The notes beneath the pieces are model-generated. The model searched no databases and was not told where the DNA came from. It saw only the letters and a list, made by a program, of their open reading frames with translations. A stretch of 7,428 bases of DNA, taken from NCBI GenBank assembly GCA_003250455.1, contig QKGK01000031.1:1-7428 (forward strand), read 5' to 3'. The DNA is from Chloroflexota bacterium. Its GTDB lineage: Bacteria > Chloroflexota > Anaerolineae > Anaerolineales > UBA11579. Each line of letters starts with the position of its first letter. Position 1 is the stretch's first letter. Below are positions 1-5,560 of this stretch, one piece after another. The position numbers and the translations under genes are program-made.

Positions 1-378
1 CAGCACGCCTGACTGTTTGCGGAAAGATTCGGGGATGGCACCCATCTGCCGGGTGGGGGTGAGGTTCTGGTCGAAGGGCGGCATGGTGGCCCGTACTGTC
101 TCCCACCAGCTTTGCGGGATGGGCGGATTTTGCCAATTGGCCGGGTCGGAAAGGGCGCTGGAGTGCGTCGGCATTACAAGGGTGCCCTGCGGGCCAAGCA
201 CGGCTTCCAACGCCAGGATCACGGCAACCGGCCCTCCGTTGACCCAACCGAGTTTGCTCAGGGAGGAATGCACCACCAATACCATCCCGGGCTGTACGCC
301 CAAAGCGCGCAGATCTGATTGCAGTGTATCGACCGTAACCGGGTCAGGTGTATGGGAGACGAGATTTCCTTCGTCCAT
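1..378 (-). CDS. Aminoglycoside N3-acetyltransferase (AAC(3)) family protein, C-terminal part beyond the left edge
   Basis: The reverse strand reads an open frame of 126 codons from ATG at 378-376 to the window edge without a stop. Motifs typical of the Antibiotic_NAT / AAC(3) family are visible: LVVHSSLSKLGWVNGG (about residues 34-49), a run of hydrophobic residues leading to GTLVMPTHS (65-73), and TPTRQMGAIPES (107-118). Family members transfer acetyl from acetyl-CoA to the 3-amino group of aminoglycosides, and are usually about 260-280 residues, so roughly half is missing here. Many chromosomal members (YokD-like) have no proven resistance role, so the real substrate is unknown. The start lies 8 nt after the recJ stop, and an AGG-containing ribosome site overlaps that stop, which suggests co-transcription and translational coupling with recJ. 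Family call sure; function not. Confidence 0.85.
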   Translation of the reverse strand, partial: MDEGNLVSHTPDPVTVDTLQSDLRALGVQPGMVLVVHSSLSKLGWVNGGPVAVILALEAVLGPQGTLVMPTHSSALSDPANWQNPPIPQSWWETVRATMPPFDQNLTPTRQMGAIPESFRKQSGVL

Positions 379-386
379 TACAAAAC

Positions 387-2078
387 CTAATTGGGGTATT
401 GGATGTCCTTGATGTTGAGCTGCAAGGTTTTGCGCCCGTTAAACTCGTTGACCTCAAAAGCAAAGGCGATGTCGATCAGGCCGGGAATGTCGGCTACCAG
501 ATGCCCAAAGCGGAAGGCAATCGCGTCGAAGGTGACCTTCCCATCGGAGAGGATCAGCTTGAGATGGCTGCCGTCGCGCCCCACGGTTTTTGCGCCAAGC
601 ACCTTGACTTTCCGGCTGGCGAATACAGGGGAAGGATTGTTTTGGCCGGTAGGTTCCAGCCGTTCCATTTCCCGCAGTAAAGCCGGTTTCAGGTCGATCA
701 GGTTGACCTCGGCATCCACTTCCAGGCTGCGGTTCAGGCTTTTGCCGTACAGGGCATCTTCGGCCAGCTTGTTCAAACGGGTATTTAACTCTTCAAGGTG
801 TTTATTTGGGACGGTGAACCCGGCAGCCGCGGCGTGCCCGCCATATTGGGTGAACAGGTCGGCGCACTGTTCCAGGGCTCTGGTGATATGGAATTCCGGG
901 ATGCTGCGGCAGGAGGCGCGGGTATATTCTTCATTGCGAAAGCCGACGATCGCCGGGCGGTAATACTGGTCCATCAGTTTGGAGGCCGCCAGGCCAACCA
1001 CACCGGGGTTGAACTCCGGGTGGTGGGCAAACAGCAGATACGTGCCGGGGTCGTGTGCCCCGGAAAGCTCCTCGGCCAGCTCCTGGATCTCGTGGGTGAT
1101 GCGCTGGCGTTCCCGGTTGCGATTATCCAGCGTTTGCGCCAGCTGTCCGGCCTCGAAGATATCTTTGGTGGTCAGCAGGTTGAGCGCATCTTTGGCCGAA
1201 CCAATCCGTCCGGCGGCATTGATGCGCGGACCCAAACCAAAACCGATGTCCATGGCGCTGATGTTGCTGGGGTTGATCCCGGCGACACCCATCAGGGAAG
1301 CCAGCCCCTGCCGCTGCGGCGTTTTCAGGTAGGCCAGTCCCTGCCGGACAAGCGCCCGGTTTTCTCCTGCCAGCGGCACCAGGTCGGCAACCGTACCTAC
1401 GGCTACCAGATCCAAAAGGTCTTCCGCCACCAGCCCGGCAGGGTGATAGGCTTCTATCAGTGCCGTGGCAAGTTTATAGGCAACACCCACCCCGGCCAGG
1501 ATTTTTTCCGGGTAAGGGTCACCCGGCTGTTTGGGGTTGATCAGTGCAGCTGCCTGGGGAAGGTCCTGCCCGGTGGTGTGGTGGTCGGTGATGATCAGGT
1601 CGAGACCGATCTGATTGGCAAATTCTGCATCTTCCAGGGCGCGAATACCGCAGTCCACGGTGATGACCAGGTCGATCCCTTCGCTTTTGAGCTTTTTCAG
1701 CGCAAGTTGGTTCAACCCATAGCCTTCGGTAAACCGGTTGGGGATGTAGGCGCGTACGTTGGGGTGCATGGCGGTGAGCGTTTGCACCATCAGCGCGGTA
1801 GCCGTGACGCCATCGGCATCGTAATCGCCGTAGATAGCGATCTGCTCACCATTTTTAATCGCCCGGCCAATTCGTTCCACAGCCTTTTCGGTGCCCATCA
1901 ACTGCTGGCTTGCATGGCCGGGGCTTTGGGCGTTCAGGAAGGCTTCTGCCTGTTGGCTGGTTTTAAGTTCGCGGTTATACAGAATTTGACGGAATACGGG
2001 GGAATAGTCTTGCAGTTGTTCGGAAATCTCTGCGGGGATTTTGTCGCGTACGTTCCAGACGGTTTCTTGTGGATTCAT
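387..2078 (-). CDS. recJ: Single-stranded-DNA-specific exonuclease RecJ
   Basis: RecJ degrades single-stranded DNA 5' to 3' in recombination and mismatch/base-excision repair in the cytoplasm, using Mn/Mg bound by DHH-family aspartates and histidines. With the chosen start (563 aa) the motifs run in the usual order: IYGDYDADGVTAT with DYDADG at about 85-90, VDCG near 141-144, TDHH with DHH at 165-167, GTVADLVPL from about 228, RINAAGR near 285, the DHHA1 motif YGGHAAAAGF with GGH near 413, then EPTGQNNPSPVF (about 475) leading into the C-terminal OB-like domain. Length fits the family (about 560-580 aa). The frame extends upstream to ATG 2126, giving 579 aa. I prefer ATG 2078 because AAGG stands just before it (with AGGA further up), the 16 extra residues look non-conserved, and a -10-like TATACT on this strand (2120-2115) would place transcription inside the longer version. 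Nothing recognisable as a -35 accompanies it. Confidence 0.95.
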   Translation of the reverse strand: MNPQETVWNVRDKIPAEISEQLQDYSPVFRQILYNRELKTSQQAEAFLNAQSPGHASQQLMGTEKAVERIGRAIKNGEQIAIYGDYDADGVTATALMVQTLTAMHPNVRAYIPNRFTEGYGLNQLALKKLKSEGIDLVITVDCGIRALEDAEFANQIGLDLIITDHHTTGQDLPQAAALINPKQPGDPYPEKILAGVGVAYKLATALIEAYHPAGLVAEDLLDLVAVGTVADLVPLAGENRALVRQGLAYLKTPQRQGLASLMGVAGINPSNISAMDIGFGLGPRINAAGRIGSAKDALNLLTTKDIFEAGQLAQTLDNRNRERQRITHEIQELAEELSGAHDPGTYLLFAHHPEFNPGVVGLAASKLMDQYYRPAIVGFRNEEYTRASCRSIPEFHITRALEQCADLFTQYGGHAAAAGFTVPNKHLEELNTRLNKLAEDALYGKSLNRSLEVDAEVNLIDLKPALLREMERLEPTGQNNPSPVFASRKVKVLGAKTVGRDGSHLKLILSDGKVTFDAIAFRFGHLVADIPGLIDIAFAFEVNEFNGRKTLQLNIKDIQYPN

Positions 2079-2163
2079 GGACCTTATTGTTCCTAATGAT
2101 TTAGATGAGGATATAGTATAACGCATGTTGGCGGGGATGCGGGGAAAATAAGAAAAGAGGCGA

Positions 2164-2211
2164 AAATCCGGATGGCGACGGCTTTATTTCGCTTTCCAGC
2201 TTGCCGGATTT
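2164..2211. repeat. 8-bp inverted repeat flanking 32 nt, abutting the rpsU promoter
   Basis: AAATCCGG at 2164-2171 is exactly inverted as CCGGATTT at 2204-2211. The right arm overlaps the first two bases of the -35 hexamer of the rpsU promoter, and the pair lies between the divergent recJ and rpsU genes. It could be an operator, or the base of a hairpin in a minus-strand recJ transcript. Eight matched bases in a region this size can also arise by chance. Confidence 0.4.
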
Positions 2212-2238
2212 GATTGCGTATAGCTATTGTGTTATAAT
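2210..2238 (+). promoter_or_regulatory. Sigma-70-type promoter for the rpsU-infA-carD operon
   Basis: TTGATT (2210-2215) is followed, after exactly 17 bp, by a perfect TATAAT (2233-2238), and a TG one base upstream of it (2230-2231) makes an extended -10. This is the strongest promoter match in the window, as expected for ribosomal protein genes. Transcription should begin near 2245, which leaves a leader of about 340 nt before rpsU. Confidence 0.75.
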
Positions 2239-2480
2239 TGGTTTATCGATTCGAATTAGGCAGAAGAACAGAAAAACGGTTGTTTTCTCTACCGGTTGAA
2301 TTTGGATAATACAAAATACAGGAGGTTTTCCGCACAAAGAACTTGCGGAACAATGATTCTTTTTGAATAATGGGCGTCTCATTTAGGTGAGGTGCCAAAT
2401 TTGGGGGATGGGCTTTTTGTAGGGTTATCCAAAGTGGTTATCAAATCTGTAATACTGGTTTGAGAAAGCAGTTGCTGGCT

Positions 2481-2518
2481 CAAAACGCGTTCAGCCTGGT
2501 GAAAAACGTTCATCTGGT
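2481..2518 (+). repeat. Two-unit imperfect tandem repeat in the rpsU leader
   Basis: CAAAACGCGTTCAGCCTGGT (2481-2500) is directly followed by GAAAAACGTTCATCTGGT (2501-2518). The units align with two small gaps: AAAACG, then TTCA, then CTGGT in both. The second unit is 18 nt against 20. A weaker resemblance (TTGCTGGCT) lies just upstream. It may be a duplicated protein- or ribosome-binding element in the leader RNA, or a replication-slippage trace. Confidence 0.45.
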
Positions 2519-2524
2519 CTGTTT

Positions 2525-2560
2525 TGATTGTGTCCCCTGTCTATTTCAGGGTCGAAATCA
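2525..2560 (+). promoter_or_regulatory. Leader hairpin just upstream of the rpsU ribosome site
   Basis: CCCTG (2535-2539) pairs with CAGGG (2547-2551) across a 7-nt loop. After an internal loop, TGATT (2525-2529) pairs with AATCA (2556-2560). The structure ends 7 nt before the Shine-Dalgarno sequence. TCCT at 2561-2564 can pair weakly with AGGA at 2570-2573, so partial masking of the ribosome site is possible. Folding was judged by eye only. Confidence 0.35.
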
Positions 2561-2567
2561 TCCTGAG

Positions 2568-2578
2568 AAAGGAGGTGA
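2568..2578 (+). promoter_or_regulatory. Extended Shine-Dalgarno sequence setting the rpsU start
   Basis: AAAGGAGGTGA is complementary over 11 nt to the usual bacterial 16S rRNA 3' end (CACCTCCTTT). It sits 8 nt (counted from GGAGG) before a TTG codon at 2584. It is by far the best ribosome site in the window, and it fixes the start at 2584 rather than at the upstream TTG at 2524 in the same frame. Confidence 0.8.
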
Positions 2579-2583
2579 AGTGT

Positions 2584-2796
2584 TTGGTTAAAGTAGTCCG
2601 AAGAAATAATGAAAGTTCGCAGCAGTTGATGCGCCGCTTTCGCAAGGCGGTTGCCAGCAGCGGCAAAATGAGTGCTTTGCGCAAAAAACGCTGGTTTGTT
2701 TCCGACAGCGAGGAACGGCGCATGGCAAAAAAGAAGGCCATTCGTCGTCAGCGCCGGCAGACAGCCAAGAACCGGCGAAAAGGCCGCAGATATTAG
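2584..2796 (+). CDS. rpsU: 30S ribosomal protein bS21
   Basis: This 70-residue, very basic protein starts at TTG and reads M(L)VKVVRRNNESS, then a helix QQLMRRFRKAV, the linker ASSGKMSALRKKRWF, and an Arg/Lys-rich C-terminal helix ending RRKGRRY. That is the bS21 layout: a VKVxxxE start, RRFKR-like helix, and R-rich second helix. bS21 sits on the small-subunit platform beside the anti-Shine-Dalgarno and takes part in initiation. An in-frame ORF extends upstream to TTG 2524, but those residues would overlap the ribosome site and are not S21-like. First gene of an operon; infA follows after 29 nt. The weak TTG start behind a near-perfect Shine-Dalgarno sequence hints at regulated initiation. 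Confidence 0.93.
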   Translation: MVKVVRRNNESSQQLMRRFRKAVASSGKMSALRKKRWFVSDSEERRMAKKKAIRRQRRQTAKNRRKGRRY

Positions 2797-2825
2797 ACTC
2801 TCAACGATTCGATGAAAGGATGCCT

Positions 2826-3074
2826 ATGGCAAATAAAGAAGAAAAAATTAAAGTAGAAGGTACGGTTGTCGAAGTGCTGCCTGGGACCCAGTTCACTGTC
2901 GAGCTGGATAACGGGCACCAGGTGCTGGCGTACCCCTCCGGGAAGATGCGCAAATATTACATCCGTCTCCTGTTGGGAGACCGGGTGCAGATGGAGATTT
3001 CTCCGTATGATCTCTCCCGCGGCAGGATCACATACCGGTATCGAAAGCATAGAAGACAACCGCAAACCATATAA
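2826..3074 (+). CDS. infA: Translation initiation factor IF-1
   Basis: This is an S1-like OB-fold protein that binds the 30S A site and assists IF-2 and IF-3 during initiation. It reads MANKEEKIKVEGTVVEVLPG, followed by the conserved SGKMRKYYIRLLLGDRV (about residues 39-55) and SPYDLSRGRITYRYR (about 60-74), almost diagnostic of IF-1. At 82 aa it is about ten residues longer than the common 72-aa form because of a basic tail (KHRRQPQTI). ATG 2826 is chosen over ATG 2820: AAAGGA (2815-2820) leaves only 5 nt before 2826 but overlaps 2820, and MA-K is the usual family start. It lies 29 nt after rpsU and 12 nt before the CarD-like gene, so the three are probably one operon. Confidence 0.95.
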   Translation: MANKEEKIKVEGTVVEVLPGTQFTVELDNGHQVLAYPSGKMRKYYIRLLLGDRVQMEISPYDLSRGRITYRYRKHRRQPQTI

Positions 3075-3086
3075 TCGGGAGGTCAC

Positions 3087-3571
3087 ATGGTATTGAATGA
3101 GAAACTAGCCAAAGGGGATTGGATTGTTCATGCCAATTATGGGCTTGGTCAGGTGACAGGTGAAGACAAAAAGGTGCTGGCCGGTGAGGAAAAACCAGCA
3201 GCGCAACTTATTGGCTCCCCAAGAACCGGGTCAGTGCCGATACGGTCCGGATGGTAGCCTCGGAAAAGAGATTTGAGCAGGCCCTTGCCGAGATCAAAGA
3301 GGAACCTGAAACTATGGCGAAAGATTTCCGAACCCGCCGGGCCAAAATAGTCGAAGTGATCTCTACCAATTCTGTTGTCGCTTTTGCCGCACTCATCCGT
3401 GACCTTTATTACCGCCGAAAGCAAAAGAACCTCAATCAAAACGAGAAACATGCGCTTGAACTTCTCAAGACCCGGTTTGCCCGTGAATGGGCTATTGCCA
3501 ATGGGATCGAAGAAGAAGTTGCGCTATCCCGCCTTGAAAAAACCCTTGCAGTGTCTGTCCCCAATCCTTAG
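3087..3571 (+). pseudogene. carD: CarD/CdnL-family RNA polymerase-binding regulator, frameshifted as sequenced
   Basis: Members of this family bind the RNA polymerase beta subunit through an N-terminal Tudor-like domain and stabilise open promoter complexes. The ATG at 3087, behind GGGAGGT (3077-3083), reads LAKGDWIVHANYGLGQV, the standard CarD beginning. This frame stops at 3255-3257 after 56 residues. Homology resumes in the -1 frame: ATYWLPKNRVSADTVRMVAS (crossing 3251), then a helical C-terminal domain with FRTRRAKI, ALIRDLYYRRKQKNLNQNEK and AREWAIANGIEEEVALSRL, ending at TAG 3569-3571. The join is at or near the five-A run 3190-3194; one extra base there would give an intact protein of 161 aa. 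The stretch around the join (GEEK to TSSATYW) also looks a few residues shorter than relatives I remember, so a small deletion is as possible as a single-base error. The ATG at 3251 is an internal Met, not a real start. Programmed frameshifting is less likely: there is no ideal X-XXY-YYZ heptamer. Confidence 0.8.
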
Positions 3572-3580
3572 GAGGTTAAA

Positions 3581-3736
3581 ATGAGAACCCGTAATCATGA
3601 GATCAATCGACGTCGTCAGCGCAGAGCGAAGCTGAAGAAATTGAAGCATCAGCTTGCGAATACGAAGGATATTAAGAAACGTGATGAACTCATCCAGAAG
3701 ATCCGCATGTATGAATACCAGTTTCAACCGGATTGA
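3581..3736 (+). CDS. Small arginine/lysine-rich protein of unknown function (51 aa)
   Basis: The ATG at 3581 follows GGAGGTTAAA (3571-3580), a textbook ribosome site beginning at the carD stop codon; the gene ends at TGA 3734-3736. The 51 residues begin MRTRNHEINRRRQRRAKLKK, continue with a charged helix (about 20-44: LKKLKHQLANTKDIKKRDEL, IQKIRM) and end YEYQFQPD. It has no cysteines, signal peptide or membrane segment. Composition and a two-helix layout suggest RNA or ribosome binding. It resembles short RRRxRR-type proteins annotated as DUF6800 in environmental bacteria, but that is from memory and uncertain. It is the last gene of the rpsU-infA-carD operon, 9 nt after carD, which supports a translation- or transcription-linked role. 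Confidence 0.75.
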   Translation: MRTRNHEINRRRQRRAKLKKLKHQLANTKDIKKRDELIQKIRMYEYQFQPD

Positions 3737-3780
3737 TTTCTGGAATTTACTTGAGGCTGGGAGTTTTTTGTCCTGGCCAG

Positions 3781-3825
3781 GCAGAGAACCCGTCATTCTG
3801 ATGGGTTTTCTGCTTTAAATTTAAA
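3781..3825 (+). terminator. Hairpin terminator of the rpsU operon
   Basis: A 15-bp stem (3781-3795 with 3799-3813, two G-T wobbles, loop TTC) is followed by TTTAAATTTAAA (3814-3825). It lies 44 nt after the last gene of the operon. The stem is long and nearly perfect; the T-tract is interrupted by AAA, so efficiency is uncertain. Confidence 0.75.
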
Positions 3826-3883
3826 CCCTTCAGAATTGAAATGCTTCACCGTTGTCAACGGGTTTTGTGGAGGCGTTAGGGCA

Positions 3884-3911
3884 GTTGTTTAAGCCTTGTT
3901 CGTGATAGAAT
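3884..3911 (+). promoter_or_regulatory. Candidate promoter for the radical SAM-moaD operon
   Basis: TAGAAT (3906-3911) differs from the consensus -10 at one base. The best upstream element, GTTGTT/TTGTTT (3884-3890), is weak and 15-16 bp away. It lies after the preceding terminator and 80 nt before the next gene, so some promoter must be about here. Transcription would start near 3918. Confidence 0.4.
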
Positions 3912-3930
3912 AGGGCAAAATTATTGGATT

Positions 3931-3963
3931 AAAATCCACCTCTTTTTAAAGAGCAGGGATTTT
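3931..3963 (+). promoter_or_regulatory. Composite hairpin in the leader of the radical SAM maturase gene
   Basis: AAAATCC (3931-3937) pairs exactly with GGATTTT (3957-3963). Inside it, CTCTTT (3940-3945) pairs exactly with AAAGAG (3948-3953) around TT, separated by a small internal loop (AC against CAG). It ends in a T-run, begins about 13 nt after the predicted transcription start and ends 27 nt before the ATG. It could act as an attenuator or mRNA stabiliser; no ligand can be named. It is too small for the molybdenum-cofactor riboswitch. Confidence 0.45.
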
Positions 3964-3990
3964 TGATTACTGATAAGTAAGGAAGGCACT

Positions 3991-5250
3991 ATGCTCTCGA
4001 CAAAATCCACAACTGCCTGGGCGGAGATTGATGAGGATGGCAGATTAATCATTCCTCCAGATGTAGTCTCGAAGTTTGGATTAAAGACCGGGGCCAAAGT
4101 ACGGTTGGACGAAGGGGATAACTTCCTTCGGATGCACCGCCCCGTTTCCCAATTGACCAAAGTTTATATTGAACCCACGGTCGAGTGTAACCTGGACTGT
4201 ATCACCTGCTTCCGCAACCAATGGGACCAACCCCTGGGCCGGATGAGCGAGGAAACCTTTGAACATATCTACACCTGGTTGCAGCAGCTCGACCCGATCC
4301 CTGATGTGTATTTTGGCGGAATCGGAGAACCCCTGTTCCACCCCAAGACGATCGAATGGATCGGGCGGGTCAAGCAGTTGGGCGTCAACGTGGAATTGAT
4401 TACCAACGGCACCACCCTGACGGAGCGGAAGTCCAAAGAGCTGATCGCCACCGGTGTGGACATCGTATGGGTTTCGCTGGATGGCGCGACCCCGGAAACC
4501 TATTCCGATGTCCGTCTGGGAGCAGAACTGCCAAAGATCTTGGCAAACCTGAAGCGTTTTTCCAAAATGCGTCAGGGTGGCCACTTCCCCAAACCAGAGA
4601 TTGGGTTGGCGTTTGTTGCCATGAAGCGCAATATTAACGATCTGCCGGAAGTTATCCGGATCGGAAAGTCATTGCGGGCCAAATACTACTCGGTCAGTAA
4701 TCTCCAGCCGGCTACCGAAGAGATGCTGGACGAACGCCTGTATGACCGCGTGATCCGCGATATTGCTTACCTGGATGGGCCCAACGTGCCGAAGCTCAAG
4801 CTTCCCAAAATGGATCTGAATGAAACCACCTACAAAGCCCTGTTTGAGGTCTTTAACAGCCAGGTAAATATCAACCTGGCGGGGAATAATTGGGGACAAT
4901 CCAGCGATACATGCTCGTTTGTCGAATCGGGGACAATGAGCATTGCCTGGAATGGCGATGTCAGTCCGTGCTGGCCGCTGATGCATACCCACACGACCTA
5001 TTTGCATGGTAAGCCGAAGGTCTCGTATAAACATGTAATTGGGAATGTCTCCGAGCGATCACTGGAAGACCTTTGGATGGACGAAGAATATGTGACATAC
5101 CGGGAGAAACTGCACGGTTTTGGTTTTGCCCCCTGCACCTTCTGCGGTGGGTGCGACCTCTCTGAAACCAATGAAGAGGACTGCATTGGCAACGAGTTCC
5201 CTTCCTGCGGTGGATGCCTGTGGGCGCAAGGGGTGATCCAATGCCCGTAA
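3991..5250 (+). CDS. SPASM radical SAM protein, probable tungsten cofactor oxidoreductase maturase, with AbrB-like N-terminus
   Basis: This 419-aa protein has three parts. Residues about 9-50 (WAEIDEDGRLIIPPDVVSKF... KTGAKVRL) resemble a SpoVT/AbrB-type swapped-hairpin fold. Residues about 56-240 are a radical SAM barrel: CNLDCITC gives the CX3CX2C motif at C66, C70 and C73, which binds the SAM-coordinating 4Fe-4S cluster, then GGIGEPLFHP (109-118) and ITNGTTLT. The C-terminal SPASM-like region has nine more cysteines (308, 327, 382, 385, 388, 398, 406, 409, 418), enough for two auxiliary clusters. The barrel, the SPASM tail and the neighbouring moaD and aor genes match the family named tungsten cofactor oxidoreductase radical SAM maturase. 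Its chemistry is unproven; an action on the tungstopterin enzyme or cofactor is inferred from context. ATG 3991 is preceded by AAGGAAGG (3979-3986). First gene of a three-gene operon; moaD follows after 28 nt. Confidence 0.88.
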   Translation: MLSTKSTTAWAEIDEDGRLIIPPDVVSKFGLKTGAKVRLDEGDNFLRMHRPVSQLTKVYIEPTVECNLDCITCFRNQWDQPLGRMSEETFEHIYTWLQQLDPIPDVYFGGIGEPLFHPKTIEWIGRVKQLGVNVELITNGTTLTERKSKELIATGVDIVWVSLDGATPETYSDVRLGAELPKILANLKRFSKMRQGGHFPKPEIGLAFVAMKRNINDLPEVIRIGKSLRAKYYSVSNLQPATEEMLDERLYDRVIRDIAYLDGPNVPKLKLPKMDLNETTYKALFEVFNSQVNINLAGNNWGQSSDTCSFVESGTMSIAWNGDVSPCWPLMHTHTTYLHGKPKVSYKHVIGNVSERSLEDLWMDEEYVTYREKLHGFGFAPCTFCGGCDLSETNEEDCIGNEFPSCGGCLWAQGVIQCP

Positions 5251-5278
5251 CCGAACAAGGACGAAGGAGCAGCAATTA

Positions 5279-5557
5279 ATGAAAGTAAATTTCTATGCCA
5301 CCCTCCGCCCGATAGTAGGGCAAAAGACTATTGAGATTGATACTTCTGGCAACCTGACGGCAATGGGACTGATCCATAAGGTAGTGGCTGATTACCCTGA
5401 CATGCGGCAGGAACTACTCGATGAGGATGGTAATTTTTCCTCCCACATGAAAATGTTCATCAATGGGCGGGAAGTGGTGTATTTGGAAGATGGGTTTGAA
5501 TTTTTACTGACTGAAGCGGATAAAGTTGATATCTTTCCCCCAGTGGGAGGTGGATAA
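5279..5557 (+). CDS. moaD: MoaD-family ubiquitin-like sulfur carrier
   Basis: This 92-aa beta-grasp protein starts MKVNFYATLRPIVGQKTIEI, has a central HKVVADYP helix and the FINGREV strand (about 60-66), and ends with DKVDIFPPVGGG. The C-terminal Gly-Gly is the site that MoeB-like enzymes adenylate and convert to a thiocarboxylate, which supplies the dithiolene sulfurs of pyranopterin through MoaE. GAAGGAG (5263-5269) precedes the ATG by 9 nt. Lying between a tungsten-enzyme maturase and a tungstopterin oxidoreductase, it probably serves tungsten cofactor synthesis. No moaE or moeB is in the window, so those must be elsewhere. The next gene begins 3 nt after the stop, indicating tight translational coupling. 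Confidence 0.9.
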   Translation: MKVNFYATLRPIVGQKTIEIDTSGNLTAMGLIHKVVADYPDMRQELLDEDGNFSSHMKMFINGREVVYLEDGFEFLLTEADKVDIFPPVGGG

Positions 5558-5560
5558 TCC

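Larger units (their letters stand above)
2245..2567 (+). promoter_or_regulatory. Long untranslated leader of the rpsU operon
   Basis: From the predicted transcription start to the rpsU ribosome site there is no convincing gene. Visible structure includes a hairpin TTCCGCA/TGCGGAA (2328-2334 with 2344-2350, 9-nt loop), the palindrome CCAAATTTGG (2395-2404) followed shortly by GGGCTTTTT, a tandem imperfect repeat (2481-2518), and a hairpin immediately before the ribosome site (2525-2560). A five-codon ATG mini-ORF at 2353-2370 has no good ribosome site. I do not recognise a known riboswitch or ribosomal-protein leader class. Length and position make an autoregulatory or attenuation leader plausible, which is inference. 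Confidence 0.45.

Noticed and set aside
798..2096. 432-codon open frame on the plus strand opposite recJ
   Set aside because: Antisense shadow of recJ: the translation has no recognisable domain, it lacks a ribosome site, and the minus frame has every RecJ motif.
2079..2126. Longer recJ start at ATG 2126
   Set aside because: No ribosome site before it, 16 unfamiliar residues, and a -10-like TATACT inside; kept only as an alternative.
2353..2370. Five-codon ORF (MILFE) in the rpsU leader as a leader peptide
   Set aside because: No Shine-Dalgarno at proper spacing and no run of a regulatory amino acid.
2524..2583. N-terminal extension of bS21 from TTG 2524
   Set aside because: The extension would run across the Shine-Dalgarno sequence and hairpin, and matches nothing in the bS21 family.
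3189..3194. Programmed -1 frameshift site in carD
   Set aside because: G-GAA-AAA is not an X-XXY-YYZ heptamer, and I see no strong stem at the right distance; mutation or sequence error is simpler, though not excluded.
3251..3571. Independent 106-aa gene starting at ATG 3251
   Set aside because: The CarD domain continues upstream of this ATG in the same frame (ATYWLPKNRVSADTVR) and there is no ribosome site before 3251, so it is the back half of the frameshifted gene.
3849..3861. Small hairpin CCGTT/AACGG followed by GTTTT as a second terminator
   Set aside because: Only five base pairs with a 3-nt loop and a broken T-run; the 15-bp stem at 3781-3813 already explains termination.
3918..3990. 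Molybdenum/tungsten cofactor riboswitch before the maturase gene
   Set aside because: The leader is only about 70 nt and holds one simple hairpin; the known class is larger and multi-stemmed.
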